From Streptomyces sp. TS71-3 (GTDB lineage: Bacteria; Actinomycetota; Actinomycetes; Streptomycetales; Streptomycetaceae): 64,000 nucleotides of DNA. Under the pieces are notes generated by a model. The model saw nothing but the letters and a program-made list of their open reading frames with translations, was not told the origin of the DNA and made no database searches. The DNA is taken from NCBI RefSeq assembly GCF_018327685.1, contig NZ_BNEL01000001.1, positions 1 to 64,000 of the forward strand. The letters are read 5' to 3'. Position 1 is the stretch's first letter, and the number at the start of each line of letters is the position of its first letter. Shown here piece by piece: positions 8,201 to 16,562 of the stretch. Made by a program: the position numbers and the translations under genes.

Positions 8201-8815
8201 ATGTGCACAGCTGGTACCGGGGCCGGGCGGCCCCCCGGCACGGTGTCCTCGACCCGGACCCCCAAGCTGCAGTCCCGCGGACCCCGCACGGGACCGGTCC
8301 ATGCCGAGCAGGGCGGTCCCCAGCGGCCCGCGCTGCCGCTTCCCGACCTCGGCACCCTCAACCTCGCCGAGCTGAGGGTGCTGCGCCGCGAGGCCCAGCG
8401 CGAGGAGGCCGACCTGAGTTACGTGCGGCGGCTGGTGCAGGGGCGCGTGGACATCCTCCGTGCGGAGCTGGCGCGGCGGACGGAGCGCAAGGCGCCACTG
8501 GTGGGCCGGCTCCCGGAGATCCTGGCGGACCAGCCGGCGCGGCAGCGGTCGTCAGCCCGGCACGTCACGCTCGGCACCCCGCACAGCGAGGAGTACGTGC
8601 GGCTCGCCGCCGACATGCTCGCCGAGGTCGAGCTCTCCGACCTTGACGCCCGCACCGACGACGAGCTGCGCACGGCCATGGGCCGGCTCGTCGGGTACGA
8701 GCAGCAGGTGTCGCGGCGCCGCCAGCAGGTGCAGCACACGGCGGACGGATGCAGCGCCGAGATCGCCCGCAGGTACCGTGAGGGTGAAGCGCAAGTAGAC
8801 GACCTGCTCGCCTGA
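8201..8815 (+). CDS. rsiG: RsiG, c-di-GMP-binding anti-sigma factor for WhiG
   Basis: The 204-residue protein holds two coiled-coil helices, each with the E(x3)S(x2)R(x3)Q(x3)D signature: Glu69-Ser73-Arg76-Gln80-Asp84 and Glu167-Ser171-Arg174-Gln178-Asp182. Published work on Streptomyces RsiG shows that this duplicated motif binds a c-di-GMP dimer and that the complex sequesters the sporulation sigma factor WhiG. The first 45 residues are unstructured and the exact start is uncertain; the ATG at 8201 is the first in frame near the conserved part. This gene supports Streptomyces as host. Confidence 0.93.
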   Translation: MCTAGTGAGRPPGTVSSTRTPKLQSRGPRTGPVHAEQGGPQRPALPLPDLGTLNLAELRVLRREAQREEADLSYVRRLVQGRVDILRAELARRTERKAPLVGRLPEILADQPARQRSSARHVTLGTPHSEEYVRLAADMLAEVELSDLDARTDDELRTAMGRLVGYEQQVSRRRQQVQHTADGCSAEIARRYREGEAQVDDLLA

Positions 8816-8878
8816 ACGAGGCCTCCCGGCGAATCCGGCGCCCGTGCGGCGGCGGGTCCTCGTCTGGAAGGCCCGTCC

Positions 8879-9952
8879 ATGCCCGCCGAGACCCCGGCCG
8901 ACACCCCTGCCCACGACCACGGCCGGATCCCCTCCGGCTCCGCCGCACCTTCCCCCGACCCGGCCGCCAACGCCGTCACTGCCGCCGCGGGTCCCTATGC
9001 CGGGGGTGATGTCCAGCACCCGGTGCTCGCGGAGGTGGTGCGGTCCGGGTTCGTCGAGGGACGGCACCGCGGGAGCCTGGTGCTGCTCGCGCCGGACGGC
9101 AGCGTGGAGCTGGCGCTCGGCGAGGTCGCGGTGCCGGTGTTCCCGCGGTCGTCGAACAAGCCGATGCAGGCCGCCGCGGTGCTGCGCGCCGGGGTCCCGC
9201 TCGCGGACGAGCGGCTGGCGATGGCCGCGGCCAGCCACTCCGGCGAGGGCTTCCACCGCGCGCTGGTCGCGAAGGTGCTGGCCGAGTACCACCTCACCCC
9301 CGACGACCTCCAGTGCCCGCCGGACCTGCCCCTGGACCAGTCGGAGCGGGAGGTCTACCTCGCGGAGGGCGGCCGGCGCGAGCGGGTCGCGATGAACTGC
9401 TCGGGCAAGCACGCCGCGATGCTCGCCGCCTGCGTCACCGCCGGCTGGCCCACCGCGTCGTACCTCGACCCCGACCACCCCCTGCAACGGCTGGTGGGCA
9501 CAGTGATCGAGGAGGCGGCCGGCGAACCGGTCACAGCGGTCGGCACCGACGGCTGCGGTGCGCCGGTGATGGCGATCACCCTCACCGGCCTGGCCCGCGC
9601 CTTCCGGGGCTTCGTGCTCGCCGAACCCGGCAGCCCCGAGCGCCGCGTCGCCGACGCCATGCGCGCCCACCCCGAGTACGTCGCCGGCACGCACCGCACC
9701 GACACCTGGCTGATGCGTGCGGTACCGGGCGTGCTCGCGAAGGTGGGCGCCGAGGCCGTGCAGGCGGTGGCGCTGCCGGACGGCCGGGCACTCGCCTTCA
9801 AGGTCGACGACGGCGCCCTGCGCACGGTCGGCCCCGTACTCGCGCGGGCCCTGGAGCTCGCCGGCGTGCACGACGACGTACTGGACCGCGTCGGGCACGA
9901 GCCGCTTCTCGGCGGGGGCCACGAGGTGGGGGCGGTGCGGGCGGCGTTCTGA
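8879..9952 (+). CDS. Thermolabile-type L-asparaginase (asparaginase II family)
   Basis: A 357-residue enzyme of the Rhizobium etli AnsA-like family (Asparaginase_II, serine/lysine-based), not the E. coli type. Conserved blocks are SSNKPMQA (about 96-103), ASHSGEGFH and NCSGKHAAMLA, which hold the active-site Ser/Lys pairs and the Cys of this family. It converts L-asparagine to aspartate and ammonia. The first 35 residues are Pro/Ala-rich and variable, so a later start is possible. It follows rsiG by 63 bases in the same direction. Confidence 0.9.
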   Translation: MPAETPADTPAHDHGRIPSGSAAPSPDPAANAVTAAAGPYAGGDVQHPVLAEVVRSGFVEGRHRGSLVLLAPDGSVELALGEVAVPVFPRSSNKPMQAAAVLRAGVPLADERLAMAAASHSGEGFHRALVAKVLAEYHLTPDDLQCPPDLPLDQSEREVYLAEGGRRERVAMNCSGKHAAMLAACVTAGWPTASYLDPDHPLQRLVGTVIEEAAGEPVTAVGTDGCGAPVMAITLTGLARAFRGFVLAEPGSPERRVADAMRAHPEYVAGTHRTDTWLMRAVPGVLAKVGAEAVQAVALPDGRALAFKVDDGALRTVGPVLARALELAGVHDDVLDRVGHEPLLGGGHEVGAVRAAF

Positions 9953-10071
9953 CGGCTCCTGGGGGGGAGACTCCGGCCCACGGGCGGGGCGCGCTGGCCT
10001 ACGTCCGCGGGCAGGGGGTCCTGGGCTGGCTCCCGCAGGTGCTCCCGGCGGCACTGCTCACGGGCGGCAGC

Positions 10072-10740
10072 TCAGGAGCTGAGGAGCCGGCTGGTGAAGC
10101 CGTCGCGGATGAGGGATTCATACGCGCCATGCACGTCCTGCGGGACGCTCTGCTCAATGGCGAAGTCGAGCTTCGGATATTCGACAAGGCGCTGGAGATC
10201 GCCCACGAGCTGGTCGACGACGTGTTTCTCGTCGCCGATCGTCTTGAGGTAGTCGTCGAAGTCCAGCGGCGCCGAGGCACAGATCACCTCGACCGCGGGC
10301 CACACCTTGCGGGCGGTGGCGAATGCGCGTCGCTCCATATACGGCATGGAGACCAGCAGCACGGTATCGGGGATGATCCCGGCGGCGGCCAGGACGTCGC
10401 GGGAGAGGGTGATGTTCTGGCCCGTGTTGCGGGCCTCGGGCTCCAGCAGGATCGCTTCGGCGGGAACGCCGAGTTCGATGGCGTGCTCGCGGAAGTGCAC
10501 CGCCTCGCCACGGGGGAACCGCTCCGGGGCGGTGGGGTTGGGACCGCCGGTGAAGACCAGGGTCGGGAAGACCCCGGCCCGATAGAGCTCGGCACAGAAA
10601 GCGGGAACGCCGAGGTCGTGGCTGCCCAAGCCGATTGCGGCGTCGACCGGCCGCACCTCGTGGCTCATCTGGTGATAGTCCCAGATCAGCTTGGCGCGCC
10701 GGCGCTGGTCGTCGGTGATGGCCTGCTGGTTGTCCGTCAC
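10072..10740 (-). CDS. YdcF-family (DUF218) protein
   Basis: A 222-residue soluble DUF218/ElyC-SanA-YdcF protein with VFTGG, an acidic segment EPEARNTGQNI and VLLVSMPYMERRA, the usual conserved strands. It has no membrane anchor, unlike ElyC/SanA. YdcF binds SAM in vitro but no reaction is established. It begins 16 bases after the end of the HTH-TPR gene, so the two form an operon on the minus strand. Confidence 0.85.
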   Translation of the reverse strand: MTDNQQAITDDQRRRAKLIWDYHQMSHEVRPVDAAIGLGSHDLGVPAFCAELYRAGVFPTLVFTGGPNPTAPERFPRGEAVHFREHAIELGVPAEAILLEPEARNTGQNITLSRDVLAAAGIIPDTVLLVSMPYMERRAFATARKVWPAVEVICASAPLDFDDYLKTIGDEKHVVDQLVGDLQRLVEYPKLDFAIEQSVPQDVHGAYESLIRDGFTSRLLSS

Positions 10741-10756
10741 TCGCTTCTCTTCCTGG

Positions 10757-11854
10757 TCACCGCCGCCGGGGGCCGCCTGCCACCGCGGTCGTGGTCCGGA
10801 TGCTCTCGACGCTGCGAAGCTGATGGCTCATGCCGTGTCGGGCGGCCATTTTCGCAGCCTGGTCGAGGGCTTTCAGACCATCCTCCCGGGTGGCCGGGTC
10901 GGACAGCAGGATGTGTCCGTGGGCGGTGTCCAGGCGCACGCGTTGCATCGGCGAGTCGGTGAATGCCGTGCTGCGGGCGATGTCGATGAAATGCAGTGCC
11001 TGGGAGAGTTCGCCGGCGCCGCGGTGGGCGAGGGCGAGCTTCTGGTGGGCGACGGACCAGTCTTCGGGTTCGGCCAGGTCTTCGAATGCATGGGTCGCGG
11101 CGAGCATGACGCGGGCAGCGTAGTCGTGGCTGCCGTCCTTGCTCAGCGCGGTTCCCACCCACAGCCGGGCCCTGGCCCGGTCGCGGAGAGCGAGCCGCTC
11201 ATCGACGGCCAGGAGTTCGTAGTGGCGGGCCGCCTGCTCCAGCTTCCCGGACATTTCCGCGACCACGGCCAGGGACAGGTCGAGCTGCGCGACGCGGCGG
11301 GGAATGTCGAGCTGGGTGAAGATCGAGCGGGCTCCGGCGTACGCGTGCTGGGCCGACAGCGGCCCCACCACATCCCCCTGATCGCGTTTGAGGTCGCCTG
11401 AGAGGGCGGTGGAGCGGGCAAGGAGATACAGGCCCTTGTCGTCCAGTTCCCGTGGCTTGAAGCGGGTCAGCCACCTGTCGAGCAGGTTGCCGGCGAAGGC
11501 GAAGTTCTGCCGGGACAGGGCGGCGACGACCCGGTCCAGGTCGTCGGTCCACGACTCGTACTCCCAGGCCCGGGGACCGGCGGCGGTGATGCGGCGGGCG
11601 GATCCTGCCGACGGCCCGGCCTCGGACAGGAAGGTCTCGAACCGCAGATGCACCGCGGCGTCCGCGCGGGCGAGGGCTGTGTCCAAGATTGCTTGGGTGT
11701 CCGGGCGGGGCTCGGTACTGCCGAGCAGTTTCTCCCACTTGGAGATGGTGCGGACGCCGACGCCGAGGTGTTCGGCGAAGGCGCGGACACTCATCCGCAA
11801 TGCGAGCCGCAGGGCCCGGGCTTCCAGGCCGGTCCAGTGGTGCACGGTCGCCAC
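10757..11854 (-). CDS. HTH (Cro/C1-type) regulator with TPR-like repeats
   Basis: A 365-residue protein starting GTG with VATVHHWTGLEARALRLALR. A lambda-type HTH follows (about 20-45, MSVRAFAEHLGVGVRTISKWE), then a long helical TPR-like region. This layout is common in Streptomyces one-component regulators that sense peptides or small ligands. The frame extends to 11929, but the GTG at 11854 is the usual start of the family. Operon with YdcF downstream; divergent from the small genes starting at 12042. Confidence 0.83.
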   Translation of the reverse strand: MATVHHWTGLEARALRLALRMSVRAFAEHLGVGVRTISKWEKLLGSTEPRPDTQAILDTALARADAAVHLRFETFLSEAGPSAGSARRITAAGPRAWEYESWTDDLDRVVAALSRQNFAFAGNLLDRWLTRFKPRELDDKGLYLLARSTALSGDLKRDQGDVVGPLSAQHAYAGARSIFTQLDIPRRVAQLDLSLAVVAEMSGKLEQAARHYELLAVDERLALRDRARARLWVGTALSKDGSHDYAARVMLAATHAFEDLAEPEDWSVAHQKLALAHRGAGELSQALHFIDIARSTAFTDSPMQRVRLDTAHGHILLSDPATREDGLKALDQAAKMAARHGMSHQLRSVESIRTTTAVAGGPRRR

Positions 11855-12041
11855 GCGTCGCTCCCTTCCGAGAGCCCATGCAAGCACGGCCGGCCCACGC
11901 GGGGGGACGGAAGTGCAACGCAAGTACAACAGCAGGTCATTTCGTCACGGTGACTGGGCGAGGAAGCTTTCAGGCACAGGTCACATCCCCATGAGGGTGG
12001 CCCTGGTCTTCCATCCGCTGAATTCTTGGACGGTCACACGC
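11855..12041. promoter_or_regulatory. Divergent control region with an 11-bp palindrome
   Basis: GTCACGGTGAC (11944-11954) is a perfect dyad in the gap between the HTH-TPR regulator and the divergent small genes, and could be an operator for the regulator. No clear promoter hexamers were seen. Confidence 0.35.
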
Positions 12042-12419
12042 ATGGAACCCCTTACCGAGCATCGTCCGGTCAACGGCCCGGTGGTCTACGGCTACCTGAG
12101 GTTGATCAATGTCTCCGTTGCCCGGCAGACCGCGCTCAAGGAGTCGTTGGCGGAGTACTGCCGTCAGCACGAGTTGTCGTTGTTCGGGGTGTCCATCGAA
12201 AGCTCCACGGGGGCGGACCGGGCAGCGTTCACCGGGCTGCTGGACGTGCTGGCGTTGCCGGGCACCTATGGCGTCGTCCTGCCCGCGGCCTCCCATCTGG
12301 GGCCGAAACCCATAGCGGGTGACAGGGCCAAGCGCATCACTGTGGCCGGGTCCCGGTTGCTGCTGGCCCGCGGAGGTGGCAACTCCCGCCGTTCCGGTAG
12401 GTGGTTCGCGCGTGAGTGA
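12042..12419 (+). CDS. Small protein resembling the N-terminal part of a serine recombinase
   Basis: A 125-residue product. Residues 11-80 (VVYGYLRLINVSVARQTALK, then a TGADRAAFTGLLDVL helix) recall the first strands and helices of resolvase N-terminal domains, but the catalytic YxRxS serine is replaced (YLRLINVS) and there is no DNA-binding part. It is probably not an active recombinase. A start at 11991 is also possible. The stop overlaps the next gene's GTG by 8 bases, implying coupled translation. Confidence 0.55.
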   Translation: MEPLTEHRPVNGPVVYGYLRLINVSVARQTALKESLAEYCRQHELSLFGVSIESSTGADRAAFTGLLDVLALPGTYGVVLPAASHLGPKPIAGDRAKRITVAGSRLLLARGGGNSRRSGRWFARE

Positions 12420-12588
12420 AAAGCAGTGTGGCTGCGATGGCGGCACCGTGCTTGTTCGTGTGCCACAAGAAGTGCAGGAGTGGAGCAACGTGAAGAAGAG
12501 GATGGTCACCCGGAAAGTCGATGTGCTGATGCATCAGGCCTGCGGGGACTGCCAAGGGTCGGGGTTGCTTCCGAATGATGAGGACTAG
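12412..12588 (+). CDS. 58-residue putative zinc-ribbon protein
   Basis: GTG start inside the end of the previous gene. The sequence has Cys-Gly-Cys near the N-terminus and CGDCQGSG near the C-terminus, resembling one half of a DnaJ-type zinc finger. The middle segment is charged and basic. It probably binds zinc and perhaps nucleic acid or protein. Unknown function; part of the run of tiny genes from 12042 to 12862. Confidence 0.6.
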   Translation: MSEKQCGCDGGTVLVRVPQEVQEWSNVKKRMVTRKVDVLMHQACGDCQGSGLLPNDED

Positions 12589-12610
12589 GTCGGAAGGCGG
12601 CCGTGCCCGC

Positions 12611-12862
12611 GTGAGCAGATCAGAGATGGTAGAGAACCCCGCCGTGAGTCTGCGGGATTTGCACCTCATGGTTCTCGAACTCAAGAAAGCACTTTGTGAC
12701 GCCGGAATCGTCCTGCCGTCATTGGGGGTTGATCCGGTCGGTATCAGCAACGAGCCGCCCATGCACCTGGTGGAGTTGGGGCGCGTCAATCTTGAGACTG
12801 CGCGCAAGCTCATCGCCGTTCTCGCTCAACAGGGAAGAGACGAAGGCGGGGGCGAGGATTGA
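12611..12862 (+). CDS. Small helical protein of unknown function
   Basis: About 83 residues from the GTG at 12611; ATGs at 12575 and 12626 are alternatives. The core SLRDLHLMVLELKKALCDAG is an amphipathic helix, and NLETARKLIAVLAQQGRDEG is another. GC is lower than in the flanks. It is cotranscribed with the zinc-ribbon gene, but I do not recognise the family. Confidence 0.6.
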   Translation: MSRSEMVENPAVSLRDLHLMVLELKKALCDAGIVLPSLGVDPVGISNEPPMHLVELGRVNLETARKLIAVLAQQGRDEGGGED

Positions 12863-13112
12863 GAACCGACGATTCAGCCGGTCACTTGGAGACCTGCCAC
12901 GCCACGCGGCCTTCTCGACGATGGACGCATAACCGCCGCTCTGGACCACGACGGCCACACACGAAGGTGTCCCGCTCCGTGCGGGCGAAGGTAAGCCAGC
13001 ACTTCCATTCCATCGAGAAAATTGCTATGGATGGAGACCACAATGTGTGAAGAGCGCCGCCCCGTCGGCGTGGCACTCGACGTACCGGAAATGCGGTTGC
13101 CGCTGAGCGCCG
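12863..13112. other. Lower-GC stretch with fragmentary coding signal
   Basis: Frames here are short and change: one ends at TGA 13048-13050 where another begins (ATG 13043), and a third reads WHSTYRKCGCR before a stop just ahead of 13113. It looks like a decayed small gene, but no family is recognisable. Confidence 0.35.
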
Positions 13113-13280
13113 ATGGCGTCGCAGTCCTGCCGGAGTTGTCTGGGAGCGGTTCGCCAGCTCACCCAAGACGAAGGCCTCAAAGAACGGCTCCAGGTGGCCC
13201 GCGCCAACGGTCGTTTGCAAGATCGTCGAATCGTCGACCTTGAGTCGAAGCTTCTCGATGCCGGAGGATCTCCACCATGA
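13113..13280 (+). CDS. 55-residue CxxC/coiled-coil small protein
   Basis: ATG at 13113 opens a frame with CRSC at residues 6-9 followed by a charged helical stretch (EGLKERLQVARANGRLQDRR), typical of small zinc-hook-like proteins in mobile Streptomyces regions. There is no strong ribosome binding site. The preceding in-frame stop lies only a few bases upstream, and a Cys-rich peptide reads into it, so this may be the remainder of a longer, interrupted gene. Confidence 0.4.
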   Translation: MASQSCRSCLGAVRQLTQDEGLKERLQVARANGRLQDRRIVDLESKLLDAGGSPP

Positions 13281-13286
13281 ATATCC

Positions 13287-13994
13287 TCACGAGGCTGGAG
13301 CAGCATGCAGTTCGAAGTCCGGAACAGCCGACCATTTCAGTCTTTCACCGAGATGGTCGGCAACAATTCCTGCAAGGTGCTCAGCAGCATGGCGATAGAT
13401 CTGAGCGCACGTAATGGATCCGTGCAGCGCAAGTGAGTGCTTACCGTCCTTCATCGGACGCAACACGGAAGAGGCTGGCGGCACATCCTTTCTGACCGGC
13501 CCAGGCCAGATCTCACTGCTCCAGCCGCTGGCCAGCCCATGAGCAAGGCAGTGTCGGACCTGCATCCAGCCCTGCGCATCATGCTTCACATCAGCCCAAG
13601 TGAGCTCCTTCTCTTTCCAGAAAGTCTTTCCGACCACAGGCGGTGCCCACACTGTCAAGGTGAAGTCGGTACCGATCTGAGGCTTCAGCGTCGGAAACTC
13701 GCGACTGACCAAGCCCTCAACGTCGGCCACGTCTGGGTTCGTGAGATTCATCTTCTTTGCAATCTGGGCGAAGCTCTGGCCTTGGAGATATAACACGGTG
13801 GCGAAATAGTCCTCGGCGAACCCCTCGAATGCGGAGAGCACACCCAGAGTGATAGCAGGCGCCAGAGCCGCAGCGTTTCCAGCATGTCCTCGCCTGCGAG
13901 GGTGCAAAGCCAGAAGCCTTGACGGCACTATCAGGGAACGAGCGAAACGATCAACACTCGACTGCAAGCTTGGTGCCAGCACAGCGGTTGCCAC
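13287..13994 (-). CDS. Lone HEPN-domain protein (putative RNase)
   Basis: A 235-residue, mostly helical protein with the HEPN-type Rx4-6H motif: Arg147-His148-Cys-Leu-Ala-His152 in VRHCLAHG. HEPN proteins with this motif are often metal-independent RNases in toxin-antitoxin, abortive-infection or CRISPR settings. No nucleotidyltransferase (MNT) antitoxin is adjacent. GC is near 55%, far below the neighbours, and Leu68 is a TTA codon (13791-13793), making expression bldA-dependent. RNase activity is inference. Confidence 0.7.
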   Translation of the reverse strand: MATAVLAPSLQSSVDRFARSLIVPSRLLALHPRRRGHAGNAAALAPAITLGVLSAFEGFAEDYFATVLYLQGQSFAQIAKKMNLTNPDVADVEGLVSREFPTLKPQIGTDFTLTVWAPPVVGKTFWKEKELTWADVKHDAQGWMQVRHCLAHGLASGWSSEIWPGPVRKDVPPASSVLRPMKDGKHSLALHGSITCAQIYRHAAEHLAGIVADHLGERLKWSAVPDFELHAAPAS

Positions 13995-14057
13995 AGCAAC
14001 CTCCTCGGTGACGGATCACTTCAACCGCTAGAGGATTGCATCCGACAGACTGTCATT

Positions 14058-14252
14058 GTGGCCCAGCGCCTCAGGCACTCACGTGACCTACATGTTCGCC
14101 ATGTATCGCAGCAGGTCAGAGGCATAGCCCAGGGCGAAGCGGTCGGAAAACTGGAAGTGAATCCGAGCGGGCAGTACGGGTTCATCGAGCAGGCGACCGG
14201 ACTGCCGATCACGGCTGCCATCTGTGACTACTTGGAAGGAACCGGCCCGTGA
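14058..14252 (+). CDS. Small protein translationally coupled to a methyltransferase
   Basis: A 64-residue frame from GTG 14058 whose TGA overlaps the next GTG by 4 bases (GTGA at 14249-14252). The C-terminal half (KLEVNPSGQYGFIEQATGLP) looks folded and genuine. The N-terminal part is poorly coding, so the true start may be later. No family is recognised. Because isoaspartate-methyltransferase-like enzymes can modify ribosomal peptides, a substrate role is conceivable but unsupported. Confidence 0.5.
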   Translation: MAQRLRHSRDLHVRHVSQQVRGIAQGEAVGKLEVNPSGQYGFIEQATGLPITAAICDYLEGTGP

Positions 14253-15424
14253 CGAACATCCTCGACGACGAACAGCGCCTCCTCGCCGCCCGCGTCAGCC
14301 TCACCCAGCAGATCGACCGCGGAAGCGTGGTGCTGTCGTCGCGTCTGGCGGGCGCCTTTCTCAATGTGCCCAGACATCCCTTCGTGCCCGTCTTCTACCG
14401 GCGCGACGGCGAACGGTTCATCCCCTGGCGCAGCACTGACAGCGATGCGGAAGCGTGGCTCGACGCCGTGTACGCCGACGACTCCCTCATCACCGAAGTG
14501 GACGGCGTCCACGCCGAGGACGCTGCCCCTGAGGGGCTGAGCGGTGTCCCCACGTCGTCCTCCACGGCACCGAGCCTCATGGCCGACATGCTCGACGCCC
14601 TCGACGTGAACGAGGGAGACGAGGTCTACGAGGCCGGAGCCGGCACGGGCTACAACGCCGGTGCGCTGTGCTTCCTCGCGGGGGACGAGCACGTCACGAC
14701 CGTCGACAGGGCGGAATCCCTGACGGTCAGAGCCCAGCGGCGGCTGAAGGGCGTCGGGTTCGATCCGCTCGTCATCCACGGCGACGCCGCCCGGGACTTC
14801 CCGGCAGATGCCATGTACGACCGGATCATCGCCACCGCGTCCGTCCGGCGTATCCCGCCCGTGTGGCTGGCTCGGTTGCGCACCGGCGGCATCATGGTGG
14901 TCCCCGTCAAGGGCACGCTCGCAGGCGGGAGCGTCGTCCGCCTCACCAAGCTTCCGGACGGCGCCGCGGTCGGCCATGTCCTGCACACGCCCGCCGCGTT
15001 CATGCCGCTCAAGGGGGGCACCGGGACACCGGCAGAGGTGCCCGCCGTCCCGGACGGCCCGTGTGCGGATGCCGAGTTCTCGGCGCGAGTCCTGGACGAC
15101 TGGACGTTCTCGTTCTTCGCCCAGCTCCACATGGCCCCCGGCGTCGTCCGCGCCCACGGGAAGAACGACTACGGACTGCACGTCACCACCCTGTTCGACC
15201 CCGCCGACGGCTCGGCGACCCGCATCGACGACATGCCCGAGGGACCGCCGATGGTCACCACCGCCGGACCGCGGGACCTGTGGCAGCCGATCGAAGCCGC
15301 CCGCCGTCTGTGGCAGCGGCTCAACCGGCCCCGTCGCGAGTGGTTCACCGTCGAGGCCACCATCGACGAGCAGGCGGTGAGGTACACCGCCCCGGACGGC
15401 ACGGTCCACCGCTGGACGCTGTAG
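14249..15424 (+). CDS. Protein-L-isoaspartate-methyltransferase-like SAM methyltransferase
   Basis: A 391-residue protein. The N-terminal helical part contains VPRHPFVPVFYRRDG. A PTSSSTAPSLMADML block precedes the SAM site (EAGAGTGYNAG, about 130-140) and TVDRAESLT. These blocks mark the extended PIMT-like enzymes that accompany graspetide (ATP-grasp RiPP) or FxLD lanthipeptide clusters. Neither an ATP-grasp ligase nor a lanthionine synthetase is nearby, so this is an orphan. A 64-residue frame overlaps its start. Confidence 0.82.
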   Translation: MTNILDDEQRLLAARVSLTQQIDRGSVVLSSRLAGAFLNVPRHPFVPVFYRRDGERFIPWRSTDSDAEAWLDAVYADDSLITEVDGVHAEDAAPEGLSGVPTSSSTAPSLMADMLDALDVNEGDEVYEAGAGTGYNAGALCFLAGDEHVTTVDRAESLTVRAQRRLKGVGFDPLVIHGDAARDFPADAMYDRIIATASVRRIPPVWLARLRTGGIMVVPVKGTLAGGSVVRLTKLPDGAAVGHVLHTPAAFMPLKGGTGTPAEVPAVPDGPCADAEFSARVLDDWTFSFFAQLHMAPGVVRAHGKNDYGLHVTTLFDPADGSATRIDDMPEGPPMVTTAGPRDLWQPIEAARRLWQRLNRPRREWFTVEATIDEQAVRYTAPDGTVHRWTL

Positions 15425-15594
15425 CCGGCGGCGACCACAGAGCGAAGGGCACCGGTCGGACCCTGGCCGGATCTGCGGCGGCGTCCGAGGGCCGGCCACG
15501 TGACTCCTCCCCTGTGGGGGCGGTCTTTTCGAGCCCCCGCCGGCCGGTGCTGAGTGTGGCCCGCCACTACGGCGACGTGCCCCCGGCCACTTAT

Positions 15595-15702
15595 ATCGGG
15601 CACCGGATATTTCGGTGCCCGAAGTTTCTTCTGCGCACCCCCTTGCCGAGGTCCCGGGGCCGGAGTAGTTTCCCCGTCGTCCGAAAGGTTCGGGCACCGG
15701 AA
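15595..15702 (+). promoter_or_regulatory. Repeated GGGCACC operator boxes upstream of marR
   Basis: CGGGCACCG (15597-15605) and CGGTGCCCG (15613-15621) form a perfect 9-bp inverted repeat around GATATTT, and TTCGGGCACCGGAA (15689-15702) repeats the motif right before the ribosome binding site. A further look-alike TCGGGCACCCCGAA sits at 16265-16278, before the transporter gene. This arrangement suits autoregulation by the MarR protein and control of the downstream operon. Confidence 0.65.
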
Positions 15703-15717
15703 AGTACGGAGGGCAAA

Positions 15718-16200
15718 GTGACGTCCACGAGCACTGGGCCCGCCGAAGGCGGTGCGGACGGACCGGCGATCGGCGAGCTCGGTGAGGTACTGCTCGCGCT
15801 CGGCGGCCGCCTCACCCGGTTGCAGACGGAGATACTGGCGGGTCTCGACCAATCGTTGACGATCCGGCAGTACCGCATCCTGTCGAGGGTCCACAGCGGT
15901 CACACCTCGCTGACGGCTCTGTGCAGGCTCGCCCACCGGGGGCCGTCCACCATGTCCCAGAGCGTCGACAAGCTCGTCCAGCAGGGGCTCCTCACCCGAG
16001 GGGTCTCGGACACCAGCCGCCGCACCATGCGGCTGGGCGTGACCGACGCCGGTCTCGCCGCCCTTGAGGCGGGCGACCGGGCCCTGGGGAAGTTCACCTC
16101 GGAGATCACCGCGCGGCTCCCGGAGGAGGCCAGAGAGCTCATCCGCCCCGCGCTCCAGCAGTTGTACGCCGAGATCCAGGGCCACCTGGACAGCAGATAG
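15718..16200 (+). CDS. MarR-family regulator
   Basis: A 160-residue MarR protein. Its winged helix (about 50-115) reads TIRQYRILSRV, LTALCRLAHRGPSTMSQSVDKLVQQGLLTR and RRTMRLGVTDAG. GTG start with GGAGGG five bases upstream. The GGGCACC palindromes ahead of it are likely its own operators, and the catabolic operon beginning with the MFS gene 360 bases downstream is the obvious target. MarR proteins of this kind usually release DNA on binding an aromatic or acidic ligand. Confidence 0.87.
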   Translation: MTSTSTGPAEGGADGPAIGELGEVLLALGGRLTRLQTEILAGLDQSLTIRQYRILSRVHSGHTSLTALCRLAHRGPSTMSQSVDKLVQQGLLTRGVSDTSRRTMRLGVTDAGLAALEAGDRALGKFTSEITARLPEEARELIRPALQQLYAEIQGHLDSR

Positions 16201-16562
16201 CCGATAGCCGCACAGCGCGCCGGCACGCAGCACCGCCGGCGCCCACGCCCGGGGCGACGCGCCCTCGGGCACCCCGAACCCGGCCGCACCCGGGCCCACC
16301 GAGCAGACCGCCAGAGCCGACCGGCACCTGAGCCGGCGGGCACCCGGGCGCATCCGAGAGCCGCGAATCTCACCCGCTCACCCCCATCCGCACAGCGAGC
16401 CGCACACCCACCGCCGACACCCGCGCACCCACCGAAAGAGCCGCGCCGGGGTCGTCGCATCCAGCGCACCGGAGCACCGGCCCGACGACGGCCGGGGAAC
16501 CGGCGCACCTTCACTCCCGATCGGGGGACGGGGCGTTCAGCCACGAGGAGGTGGCAACGTTC
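16201..16562. other. Intergenic region before the transporter operon
   Basis: GC-rich, without a gene. It contains one possible regulator box (TCGGGCACCCCGAA, 16265-16278) and the ribosome binding site GAGGAGG (16543-16549) of the transporter gene. Confidence 0.5.

Noticed and set aside
10072..15424. Integrated prophage or conjugative element
   Set aside because: No integrase, att duplication, replication, structural or transfer gene is visible, and no tRNA borders it; the resolvase-like small protein lacks catalytic residues.
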